The position numbers and the translations under genes are program-made. A DNA stretch of 64,000 bases from the NCBI RefSeq assembly GCF_000189635.1, contig NW_002476169.1:421618-485617 (forward strand), written 5' to 3'. This document shows positions 27,790-39,398 of this stretch, one piece after another (within the stretch, counting starts at the first letter, position 1; every line of letters begins with the position of its first letter). The notes under the pieces are model-generated. The model did not search any database and was not told the origin of the DNA. It saw only the letters and a program-made list of their open reading frames with translations. The stretch comes from Tetrahymena thermophila SB210. Its lineage: Eukaryota; Ciliophora; Oligohymenophorea; Hymenostomatida; Tetrahymenidae.

Positions 27790-29839
27790 TCAGAGAGATT
27801 GTAAGTATTTTTCAACGTCCTTAAGTATTTCTTTTTTCTTATTGGAAGCATCTTTACGGCTGCAGAGAACTTTTAATTAAGATAATGCTTGTTTAATTTT
27901 TTACTATTCTACAAGTTAGTGAATATCATCAATAATTTTTTAGGTATATTCATCCTTAGAGTCAGCTAATATTTTATTACACATTTCCAAGATGGTATTT
28001 TATTATTATGACAAAACATATTGCAAGAAGTATTGCTAGAAGTATTGGGTGCCTAACATATATTATTACATAGCTAATTATTGTTAATTTCTGTGGCCGG
28101 CGCTATTATTGATATGCTTATGACTGTTTCTGGCATTTTTCAATTAGCTCTAAATGGTTTCAGGAATCTAATATTAAATAATTAATTTTAAGATAAAATA
28201 TTAAATGAAATAGAAAATATTTTAGAAATTTAAGATTTTTTTTCATTTAGTTTGCTTTATTTAGTTGCTTAGTTAGTTTATTAGTTTGATAGGTAGATAG
28301 GTAGTTAGGTAGTTAAAGAATATAATTATTTTATTTGTTTCCTAATAAAACTGCGAAATTAAATTTTTGATTTTTAATTTGAGTCAGGAGATATAAAATT
28401 TAGAACTAAAAATTTAATAATTTGTCAAAAACAGAAAAACAAGAGTTTAATTAATCATCTATTATTGCTGATTGTTAAAATAAATTAAATTATCTTTATT
28501 CTTGATAAATTATTTGAATGCAAATTAAATTTAACCTATTTGGTTAAAATTATTTGAAAATCTGATTTTTTGAAAAATGTATTTCAAACATTTAAGGAGA
28601 TAAACTGGCTCATGATATTTTGTACCAAAAACAAAAAATAATACATTTTTCTAATTTTAGTTAATTCGCTAAACTGTTTACCAGTAAATTTTACTTATTC
28701 TTTCTGTCTGTTTGTTTTACTAGATACTAAAATGAATTAAATGCTTAACAAAAGGTAAACACTAACTAAAATTAGATGTTAAAGCATAACTAAAGCAAAA
28801 AATCATTTTTTATTTCAAAAATTAAATTACATTTCTTTTTTCGTGGTCGCCATGAGCGAAATTGCAATTTTAGTCATACTTACATGTTCCAACTATTATT
28901 TTATGTTAATAGAATATGTTAATTTCTTGTAAATATTTGAAGCTATTATTTAAAATGCTTTTTTTATCTCTTTCTATTATGGAAAAAATTCATGACTAAA
29001 TATTTCTTTGCTAGTCAAACTTGTAGATTTTACTAAGTAGGCAAAAACAATGTTTTAAACTATATTAAAATATGTACCCTATTCGTAGAACTTGCAAAGA
29101 GTAGTCTTGTCTAATTTATTTAAAAAAAACAATTAATATACCTCAAAAATGCTTGTAATAGATATGAAAGAAATGTTATTCCAATGACAATTTTTGGATG
29201 AATTTAAAAAAATAAAATATTTACAATTAGTAGGAATATTAGAAGGCCACTTGCTAAGATAATCAGTATTGCTTTTTTCTACTTCAGCGAAGAAATTAGA
29301 ATTCTTTATTTATAAAAAATCAAATAAGATTTAAATGACCTAAGTTGAATGATGCATATAGAGGTATATAACATCTTGAATATCTCAGTTAAAATGTTAA
29401 TGATATAAATGAATAATCACCTCAGAAACAGCACGTAATTCTTCAGAACCCTATTTAATTAATAAAATAAAATCAATAAACGAAGAAAGCAAGTATATAA
29501 GTTATTATAAATTAATAGAAGTAAAATAATTAATTACATGAGCGAAATGGCAACCAGAGTTACGATTGCATTGAGAATCTAAGTTTATAAAAATAATGAT
29601 GAGCTTATATAACATTATAAGTGATTCAATGTGAAATAGATATTTATTCACTTCTTAAGAGTGGTATTGCAAAAACTTTAATTATTACTAAGATAATTGC
29701 GGCATAAAGCAGTTTTGTACTTAGGATTGGGGATTTCGGAATTGCTAGTAGAGGCAGCAGATCCTTCTGCAGATCCTTGGCTTAAAGTTTCAGCGTTGGC
29801 AGCAGCGGCAGTGTTGATTTCTTTAACTTATTCACTCAT
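27790..29839 (-). CDS. Tandem CCCH zinc-finger (TTP/TIS11-type) RNA-binding protein, 257 aa, seven exons
   Basis: Exons: 29839-29689, 29578-29538, 29450-29421, 29303-29225, 29110-29078, 28892-28831, 28167-27790 (774 nt in total, in frame). Finger 1 is preceded by the lead-in KYKTALCRNY and reads C-x7-C-x5-C-x3-H, ending GCHFAH. Finger 2 follows YKTTLCKFYEQ and reads C-x8-C-x5-C-x3-H, ending NCNFAHGD. The YKT-LC lead-in and the paired fingers are typical of tristetraprolin-like proteins, which bind AU-rich mRNA and promote decay. The N-terminus is Ala/Ser-rich (NTAAAANAETLSQ), and the last exon encodes a Gln-rich then coiled-coil tail ending KYLQSL. Both fingers are split by introns, which hides them from simple ORF searches. 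Confidence 0.87.
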
Positions 29840-30692
29840 TACTATTTTTTTTTTATTTATTTTTAGCTTCAAAATTTATGGATGGATGATTTAGTTATAA
29901 TAATATTTAGTTTCTTTTCTTTCTTTTATTTGATTTTTTTGTTTAGATTTTTAGTTTTTGTATTTTATATGCACTAACTAATATTACTTTTTATCTCTCT
30001 TCAGGATAATAAATAATTAACAATTCTTCCTACTAAAAATGACATAGATTTTTAGATCCTCAATAATTTAATTAAATCCCTTTTATAGTTTATAAATTTC
30101 ATAAATCATCTCAATCAATCTGATATGGATAAAAGCAACAAAGCTGATTAGCCCTTAAAGTGCTCCTTCCGTATATCACATATTACCGACTGATTTTTTA
30201 GTCAAATAAGCTAAATAAGGAAATAAAATTAGTAGAGATAGATTTCTTTGTTAACTTTTTTATATTAAAAATCTTTTTGTTTCTAAATAATTACAATAGC
30301 ATTTTTAACTAAAAATTATAAATAAATTAAAAGTTAATTAATATTACATTCATCACCTCCTTGTTTATTTTTAATTAAAAATATTTTATAATTAATTCTT
30401 TGCTAATTAATATTTTAACTTAATCAAAGCGATTGCACACCCTTAAAAACAGTTCTAAAAAAAATATATTTTCAAAAAAAATAAAGAAATTATTTAACTA
30501 TTATAAAAATAGTTTTATAAATAATTCACAAAATTCTATTTAAAAATTTTTAAAATATTAAAATATCTTATAATTGTCAGTAAATAATAATTATATTTAT
30601 ATAAATTTATATTAACGTTAAAAATAAAAAGATAAATAGATAGAAATATAAATAATTAGCTTTGTTATTAGTTTAATTTTTTCTAAATGAAT
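29840..30692. other. Intergenic region between two minus-strand genes
   Basis: 0.85 kb upstream of the CCCH gene and downstream of hslV. A 22-codon frame at about 30126 is too short to support. It is AT-rich and nothing else is seen. Confidence 0.55.
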
Positions 30693-31677
30693 TCAATCCT
30701 TTTCTTAAGGAATTTCAAATTTAGGTAGAGATTTACTATCCATTATTGAATCAATGCTATCTTATTTGAATTCACTAGGATCCCATTTAAGAGTTTCTAC
30801 AACCCAATTATGATTAGTGTATATACATTTATCAGCTGCTATTTTCATACTTTTTAAAGCTATATCTTTTGCACTCATTCCATCAATATCTATTAAAGCT
30901 CTAGCAGCACCTAATTTTAGAAACAAGTATTTTTTTAGATGAATAATCTAACTAATATATATATAAATAAATAAATTAATTAATTATCATACATTCAGCA
31001 AATGCTCCACCACTACCTATTCCTATTACTTCTGGAATTTCTAAAACCTATTTATTTTTAGTTTATTTAATATATTTTTATTTTTAAAATTTTTTTAATA
31101 TAAGTAGTAGTATTGTATTACATTTCCTGTTCCATCTAATTCAACTATCAAATCTTTATCAACTACTAATAAAGTTGCTTCTAAATGTCTAAGAGCCTTT
31201 CCTTTTAAATTTAATATAATTAATTTATTAGTTTATAAATTATTTTTTATTTTTTTTTCTACCAGTTCTCCATTATTTTGCATAAGTGATACATGCTTTA
31301 AGTGTAGGTTATTTTGTCATAATATTTTCTAATCCTTCCATTAATGTAAATGCATCAGCAAGACTTCCTAGATATATACAATATTTTAGTAATTATTACT
31401 CACATCATCTTTAATTGAAAATAATTAATTTTAATGAGTTTTAACCTGCAAAACCACAAATCGATCCATTTGCTAACTTTCTAACTTTTCTACCATCTGT
31501 TTTAACGACAGTTGAACCTAGAGAGACTTGCCCATCACCTACTATACAAATTTCATTGTTTTTTTTTACAGCCAAAATAGTTGTTTATCTCCATTTTTAA
31601 TCGCTAGAGAAAAAAAACTTCTAGATGCTCAACCTTTATTTTCCAACTTAAGAAATTCTACCAAATAATCCAAACAT
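30693..31677 (-). CDS. hslV: HslV (ClpQ) proteasome-like protease subunit, mitochondrial, 229 aa
   Basis: Exons: 31677-31446, 31367-31263, 31201-31122, 31047-30993, 30910-30693. The first 32 residues ([20 protein letters not shown]...) are basic and amphipathic, fitting a mitochondrial presequence. The mature protein should start at the catalytic Thr in [12 protein letters not shown]. Next come [15 protein letters not shown] (Lys33 equivalent kept), [36 protein letters not shown] and [16 protein letters not shown], all matching HslV. HslV forms a two-ring peptidase that works with the HslU ATPase. The bacterial-type motif suggests descent from the mitochondrial ancestor. A 50-residue C-terminal region after VVETLKW is longer than bacterial HslV. 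Confidence 0.92.
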
Positions 31678-33905
31678 ATCACTTACTTTATAAAACAATA
31701 TATCCTAAAATTAAATATCAAATCAAATTAATATTAATAAATGTTAATATATTCTTCGAATATTCGAAGTCCGCACAAAAAAATAAATATAAACATCCAA
31801 TTATTGTATTTATATTTAAAAACATATAACTTATATATCCATTTAATTGAAAATATTTAACAACACAATTCACATGTTTTTTTTATAAAAAAATATATAA
31901 TTATACTATAAATATGAATAACTAATATTTTTTATCTTTTATCTATATATCCCTTTAAAATAATATCTTCACAATTTAAGTTGCAAAAAAAATAGTTAAA
32001 GAATTAGTATAAATAATATAGATTTTTCATTCAATTTTAGGTATTTATTAATAATTCTTCTAATAAAATTATTTAAAAATATTGAAGAATAAGTTTTATT
32101 AATTTTAAACTATTTTTAAAACTGAATCAATTTTGAAATAAAAATGTCTTATTTATATTTCTTTACTTCATATTTTGGGTACTTAACACTATATTTTCTT
32201 GCTTTCAAAGTTATAAAATTGATGATACTAATAGTATATATTATTAATTAGTATTAGAGAAACGAAGAAAAAGTCTTGGTTGTATAAATGGAAATATTTA
32301 ATATTCATTTATTGTTATTTTATATTTACTAGTATTTTGAAATCTTATTTTTATAGTATTTTAGAAGCTATAAATATCATATTAATCTATTCTAGAAATA
32401 ATATGCCAAACATATTAGAATATTTATACAATCAAATACTAAACAAAAAATTTAACTATTTAAATAGATTTAAGAGTTTAATTTATTACAAAATAATACA
32501 GTTTTTATATTTAAAGCATAAAAAATAATAATAATTTGATAAGAAAAAATCATATAAGATCATTTAAATTTAAAAATTATCCTCAATTAAATGTTAAATT
32601 ATGTAGAAAATTTATTTTAATAATGCAATTAATTATGTTTTATTTGATTTTTAATATATTGATCCCTTAAATATTTTTAGTATTAGTAATCAGTGATATA
32701 AATAAGATTGATAATTCTTATAGTTTACAAATATTTTTAAAAAATTAAAGACACCCTCACAAATATAAACCATAATCTGTTGTATAATAGTATTTATTAA
32801 TAATTATTAGTAAGATTGCTAAAAGTTTAGTTATTTTTAATATCTACATTAATTTCATTATTAAATATTTAATTTCTTTATTCTTATAAATTTTTTTTTA
32901 TTTGATAGAATTTTATAAAAAATAATCCAAATAGTATCTTTTTAAAGATTTTTTTATTAAGTATACAAGTATTAATTTATTTATTTTCTTGTTTTATATG
33001 TGTTCCCATATTTGTTTAGTACTGTTTTATTTTGAACAAAATACAAATAAAATTGTTTTTTTATCGAATTCTATTCAACAAATTTATTATTGTTTATATA
33101 ATTATCTATTTTTAATAAAAGCAATTTCAATGAAAGTATGAATATTACTCAAATTTTTATAAATATTTTTTTAAAATTTTATATTTGAAAAAAAATGTAT
33201 TCAAATCATACATTTAAATAAAATATTATTTAATATATTTCATCAAAAAATAAGATATTTTTAAATTATAATCATAAAATTTTTATAAAATAGCTTAAAT
33301 TTATTTAAATATTTTGAATATAAATACACTTTTTTTCAAAGAAAATAAGTAAGTATTTTATCAATAATCATGCAATTTTACCTTATCAGTAACTTTTGCT
33401 TTTAAGCAATTTAGAAATAATTATAAAATATTTTCAATCATAATATCGCTTTCATCTTAACTAACTAATAGTTTATCACAATTAATCTTTCTTAATATAT
33501 AATTTTGTAATATTTATCTTGCAATCTGTTCTAAAAGCTACAAAAAAATTAATATTAAGGTGAGGAAAATCAATAAAATCAAAAAAAAAAAATTATAATC
33601 TATTTTTTGATAAAATCAAAAGGTCTTTTATGCAATAGTTTATTAAATCGAAGAATTAATAATTTGTTATCAATATAAAAAATACAATATAAAAATCCCA
33701 AATTAAAAATATTAAATCTTTATTTCTAAAATTTAAATCTTTTCTAAAAGCTAAAAACTGTTTATTTTTAATATTAGTTATATTCAATTAATAAATTTGA
33801 ATTTAAAATAAAAAATATTTAATTTTCTATTTTTTTACTAAGACTTCATGAAGATAAAGGTGAATTATAAATATTTGATTTTAGAAAGGTAATTATTTGT
33901 ATAAA
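31678..33905. other. Long AT-rich intergenic region
   Basis: 2.2 kb upstream of hslV. It contains several TGA-free frames (for example 32144-32540) whose translations are Ile/Tyr/Phe/Asn-rich and look like chance. No repeat or RNA is recognised. Confidence 0.5.
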
Positions 33906-34265
33906 ATGCAGATCAGCATTTATGGTCAAAATCAAATTGATTTCAAAGATAATAAAATTTTTTGGCAAAATTTGATTGTATATTTATAACAAGAAGGCTT
34001 TTTACTTTTATTATACAAATCTGTTTTAAATCAACTTCGTAAAATAAGTGGCTAAGAATGTACTGTCAACTATTATTAAATATTAGATTAAACAATTTGT
34101 TTTGAAGTTTTTAAAAAATTGTGCAATACAATTCAATCAATATCAATTTCAGATAAAGTAAATGATATTTTAGAAAAGATAAATAATTTAAAAGGCACCA
34201 CATGTAGAAATTACAAGTAGAAATAGTCCTACCTTTCTCAATTCTTTTTATGTTTTTCATTTTGA
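33906..34265 (+). CDS. Candidate hypothetical protein, 119 aa
   Basis: ATG at 33906 to TGA at 34263-34265, no intron needed. The sequence has a balanced mix of charged and hydrophobic residues (for example DNKIFWQNLIVYLQQEG and SDKVNDILEKINNLKG), unlike the surrounding AT-rich translations. No domain is recognised. It could be a small gene or an exon. Confidence is limited by its short length. Confidence 0.4.
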
Positions 34266-35084
34266 AATGAATAAATCTTCTTTTTAATCAAAAAAATACA
34301 AAAATCTCTCTAATAATTTTACAAATTTAAAAAAAATAGAAAATAATTATTAAATTATTTATTAATTATATTTAAATAAATTTACTAGTTATTTGTACCA
34401 GAAAACAGATTATTTTTGAGAAAAGAGCTTATAAAAAAAGCAATTATATCGTGATTTTTGTTTCATTTAAATTGATTGATTTTAATTTTACTAATTTTGG
34501 TGTTTCTTTGAAAAAAATTATATGCAATTTTTTAATTTTTTATGATTGGGATTAAATTAAATTCCAAAAATAGCCTAAGGGTTAATAATACATAATAAAA
34601 AAATTGGTTTGTATACATAAAGAATAAATGAGTTATTTATTATTAGACACATCCTTAAAAAAATTAAAATTTTGATAAATATTGTATTGAAAAATTCAAT
34701 TGCCTACAGTGATTAATAGCAAAGAATATAGCAAAGCATTCTCAAAGCAATTTTTGTCTAATAATAGGAAAATATTGATTAATCTTATAAAAAAAAGTAA
34801 TAATCTCTATATTAATAGCTGAAAGCTAACATAATATCTGTGAAAAAAGTGTGAAGGATAGCTGCAAAAAGTAAAGAGTGTTGACCTTTGTTTTTATAAT
34901 TTTAGAGAAAGTAATTTAGTTCTATCAATAGAGATAATAATTAATAAAACAAAAAACAAAGAAACAAACAAAATAATCTTCTTATCAGAAGTAATATCAT
35001 TAATTAGAAAAAAAGCAATACTTTAAATAGAAGAAAATAGATAACCAATAGATTTTCTTTTGAGAAACTTCAACGCTAATACAT
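34266..35084. other. Intergenic, upstream of the CDPK gene
   Basis: 0.8 kb, slightly richer in G and C near 34800-35080 than the DNA before it. It probably holds the CDPK promoter and 5' UTR. No gene seen. Confidence 0.5.
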
Positions 35085-38000
35085 ATGGGTCAAACCTGTG
35101 CTGGGGCTAAGCCATCCGCTGAGCATAAAAAAAATAAATAAATAAACAATTTGTAGAATCAAAAGGAAGGCGAAAATAAGTTTGCTGCTGATACTGATTC
35201 TTAAAAAACTAATTCACCAATAATAATTCTAAAGAAGCAAAAACCATTTTCTCAAGAAATAATCACTTCATTCGAGGATATAAGGAAAGTTTATGAGTTT
35301 GAGCCTAATATTTTAGGTAACTTTATATGATTTGTTTGCGTCAAAAATGGCCTTAAATATTTGAAAATAATTTCCGAAAAATGGAAATTCAAAAGCATGA
35401 GCTCCATTAAAAAGGATATAAGCAACAACAAACCATAATCTCTTTTTATTAATTTACTTAGAAATAAGTGTTTTGTATGTAAAAAGATAATTTAGTTATA
35501 TTGTTCAATATGCTCCTTTAATTTGAATACAAACAAATTAATTAAGGATTATTTTTTAACAGGCCTTTTAGTTTAATTGAATATATAAATAACTACTTTA
35601 TTTAACAACTCAATTATCTTAATTTATTTAAAACTTAATACAATTAAGGTCATGGGCATTATGGAACAGTTAGGTTAGCTAATCATATTATCAACAAATC
35701 GAAAAAATATGCAGTTAAAACTATCTCGAAGACTAAGATAAAAAAAGATTTACATCTCTTTAGAAGGGAGCTCGAAATTTTGAAAAGTCTAGACCATCCT
35801 AATGTAATTAAATTTTATGAGACTTATCAAGACAAAAAGTATTTCCACCTTGTTATGGAGGTAAATCTTTATTTTTATATTTTTATATTTAATTGAATAA
35901 GAGATAATTTATCTCTTAGATATTTGAGTACTACTGAGAGTATGTTTGAATTACCATATGAAAAATTAGAAATAACTACAATTTTTTTCCATCAGTAATT
36001 TTAAACATTGTTTAATTAATTGTCTCTATGTTCATGCCTTATTTATCCTACTTCTTTTAAAATCTGATTTTATTTGAGAAAATATTGTTTTAAATAACTG
36101 GATGAAAGATTTAATTTTGTGGTATGCTTGCAAGTTCATTTTAAGGAATTTATTGATGGAAAAGGATCAACTGAAATTATTTGTTTTGAATAAATTGAAT
36201 CTAAATTGTTGTAAGGATGTAAAAAAGGAATATTCGTTCTTCTTCAAAAATTTGAAGATAAATTTATTAAAGTTGATAATGCTTTTTTGTACGCTTGAAA
36301 CGATATTGATTATCTATCAATCTATCTTGTATGTACTTGCCTGAAAATTTGAAATTGTTAAAATAAATTATTTGTTCACTATTTTAAACCCAGAAATATC
36401 AATTTTAAATAGAATGATTAGATAGATATTAATTACGTTTTATGTCTAGCCATGTATTTTTGTTTAAAATAAATTACTTTCTGATTATTAAACAATGCTT
36501 AAAATACTCTCAATCCTAAAAAAATTATTTTATTATTGATAGTTAATATATAACATATTTATTTTTTTAAAAAACATAGTACTGTTCAGGTGGAGAATTA
36601 CTTCATCGTATTGCATAAGATAAGATGGCATCTGAAGAAAAGATGGTAAAGATAATGAAAAAAATATTCCTTGGAGTAAAGTACCTACATGAAAAGGGAA
36701 TTTGCCATCGTGACTTAAAACCTGAAAATTTTCTTTTCTCAAACAACTCTGAATTGAGCGAGATTAAGATTATCGATTTCGGCTTGTCGACATATATAGA
36801 TGAGATTGAAAATGAAGACGATAATGGATTTTTCGGGAATGATCTTCAAACTATTTGTGGTACTGCTAATTATTTAGCTCCTGAGGTTATCAAAGGAAAG
36901 TATGATAAAAGATGCGATATTTGGAGTCTTGGAGTGCTCCTCTATTTCTTGCTTTGCGGCGAGCTTCCTTTTTCAGGTATAACAACTTCTTTTTTTATTC
37001 TTATTTCTAAATTCGTCATATTGAATCTGTTAAAGGAGATTAAGAAGGTATTATTTTTATTAAAAGTGTACTAAAATTAGAATTTGAAAAGTTATTAAAA
37101 TAAGAAAAATTAAGTAAGAATGAATGATTGAACAATTAATTAATTAAGTTAACTTATTTAAAAAGGCTTGTTTGTTTGAATTTTTTACTAGCAAGCTTAA
37201 TTTTTATAACCATCTTTCTTTCATTTGAAAAATTAAATCAAAAATCAATCCACTTCTAGAAATTTTAAATGAGTTATTAAAAATAATTTTACAAGATACA
37301 AGATAGGTAACTAAAAAATAAAAATTAATAAAAATACTTTTAGAAGCAAGCGCTAATCAATTTATTTGTTAAGAATAAATATAATATCTCCAAAAAAAAA
37401 TAAATTTATTTGACAAATCAACCAATCATATAAGCTAACTGAAATCAAAAAAATAATAGGATAAATTTATAATTTCATCTTAATTTATGAAAATTAAAAC
37501 TCAAAAATTAAATATTTATTTTATATATTCGATTATCTCAAATTCATTTGACGATATAGAAAGATATCAATGATTATTTTTAATTGTTGTCGCACTAAAA
37601 TTTAAAAATAAGACTTTAAATCTAAACTTTAATATTAAAAATAGGAAATACCAACACAGAGATATTTGATAAGATATTAAATTAGAAAGTAGAATTCTAG
37701 GGAAATAATTGGAAAAAAGTGTCTAAAGAGGCTAAAGATTTGGTTAAAAAATTATTGGTAGTCAATCCTGATGATAGAATAACTCTAGAATAGGTTTTAA
37801 AACATCCTTGGATTACTAAACTACCATAAAAAAAGCCTTTAGGCTCTGATGGAGAGGACTAGAGAGTTTTAAGCATGCTAAGAAATCACTAAAGCACAGC
37901 TAAATTTAAAAAGGAGGCCTTAAAAGTTTTAGTAAATTTCTTAGAAGAAGAGGAAATCTAAGAACTTAAGCAAATATTTAGGTAAATTGCAATCAATATA

Positions 38001-38833
38001 AATGAATTAAGCAAATAAACTTAAAAATAATTTAATATATAGGAAAATTGATACAAATAACACTGGTATGATAAAAATTGAAGAGCTTTAAAGCGCATTA
38101 AAGAAAGTAGGATTAAATGATTCTGAAGAAGAAGTGAAACGTATTATGCAGACTGTTCATATAGATGAAAAGAGTAATTAAATTAACTACAGTGCATTTA
38201 TAGCTGCAACTTTAGATGAGAAGAAATTCTTCAACAAAGAAAGACTTTGGAATGTTTTCAAGCATTTTGATGTTGATGACACTAATTACATCACAATATC
38301 TAATCTTAGAGAAGCTCTCGCTAGAGCTGGTAGAAAAGTTGATAACTAAGAATTATAGGAAATCATGAATGAAGTTGATTTTAATTTAAACTAAAGAATA
38401 GAGTGGAACTAGTTTGTAACGATTATGACTTAGACTGGTAACACAAAAACCCGTTAACACATAGACAGATCTTTATCATAAATAAGCAATTTTAAGGAAA
38501 ATAATTAAGAATCAGCTAAAAATCAAAACGAAGAACCAAATTAAACTGGTATTGCTACTTCTTAAGTTACTTATAATTAGAGAAAATCATCTTTTGAAGT
38601 TGATGAAGCAGCTAAGCGTTTTAGTGATGACCTTATAAATAATTCACCTTAATAATAGAAAGAAATGTACGTCAATTAAAGTAATAAAATTTTAATTTCA
38701 ATCTAATACTTATCTAAATTTTATTTTAATAATAGATTAATATGATAAAGAAGATGAGAAAGGTCATAATAAAATAAATTAAATAACTCATAAAAATGAG
38801 TAATAATCCAAGATGCAATCATAGCTTAATTGA
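35085..38833 (+). CDS. Calcium-dependent protein kinase (CDPK) with N-myristoylation signal
   Basis: Exons: 35085-35316, 35649-35860, 36580-36976, 37645-37981, 38043-38680, 38736-38833. The N-terminus MGQTCAG has Gly2 and Cys5 for myristoylation and palmitoylation. The kinase domain has GHGHYGTVRLA, YAVKTISK, HRDLKPENF, IIDFGLST, CGTANYLAPEV and DIWSLGVLLYFLLCGELPF. After the kinase comes the junction-like region with KVLVNFLEEEEIQELKQIF and four EF-hand positions. EF1 (DTNNTGMIKIEE) is canonical. EF2 lacks Asp at position 1, and EF2-4 lack Glu at position 12. A polar tail follows. The large introns (332, 719 and 668 bp) contain standard-code ORFs that are not genes. Role: calcium-regulated Ser/Thr kinase at membranes. 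Confidence 0.93.
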
Positions 38834-39398
38834 ATTGAAGAAATAATTTGATCAAGGAGGCTGTTTTAAATTTAAATTGTACAATAAAAACCAAAGAAAT
38901 ATTTAAAAATTTTGATAATTACTAAAAAAATATTTATTGATAATGAATCTTGATTAAAAAATTATTTTTTTAATCTTTTGAAGTTTTAAAGAGAAATCAA
39001 ACATTTAACAAATGCTGCTTTGAAAAGATTTTGTATTTGTAAAAAGTAAGGATAATAAATTAAAAGGATTTATTTTAATTTAAAAAATTGAAAGAGAAAT
39101 CTATCTATATAGTAAACAAAAGACATTTTTGAAGTATATAAGTAAGGAAGTAATAAAGAAATAAAGATAAAACATAAAATAAACAAAAAACAAATATATA
39201 ACGAACTAATAAATAACATTTCTAATAATTTGTAAATATATAAATATATTTATTTCACCTGTAGACATAATGGTTACAACAATTTTATATAAATTTAATT
39301 CACTCTTTATTCATTTATAAAAATTTATACTTAAAGCAATAAACATTTTTAAGTTCTAAAAATAAACAAACAAGCAATAAAACATATTTACTTACTTA
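38834..39398. other. Convergent intergenic region
   Basis: 565 bp between the 3' ends of the CDPK gene and the myristoylated repeat-protein gene. AT-rich; no further feature recognised. Confidence 0.55.

Noticed and set aside
29142-29151. 10-nt candidate exon in the CCCH gene
   Set aside because: Including it breaks the phase needed for finger 2; skipping it gives the YKTTLCKF lead-in.
29697-29894. 65-aa hydrophobic plus-strand ORF
   Set aside because: Antisense shadow of exon 1 of the CCCH zinc-finger gene.
30126-30194. 22-codon ORF starting MDKSNKADQ
   Set aside because: Too short and without context; probably chance.
31604-31633. Apparent frameshift or mini-intron in the hslV presequence
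   Set aside because: A recount of the A run showed eight bases, which makes the frame continuous from the ATG at 31677 to the catalytic Thr.
32144-32540. Open frame of about 130 codons and overlapping 82-aa standard-code ORF
   Set aside because: Both translations are Ile/Tyr/Phe/Leu/Asn-rich with little charge, as expected by chance in this desert.
36102-36344. 80-aa ORF
   Set aside because: It lies entirely in a 719-bp intron of the CDPK gene.
36533-36742. 69-aa minus-strand ORF
   Set aside because: Antisense shadow of the CDPK catalytic region.
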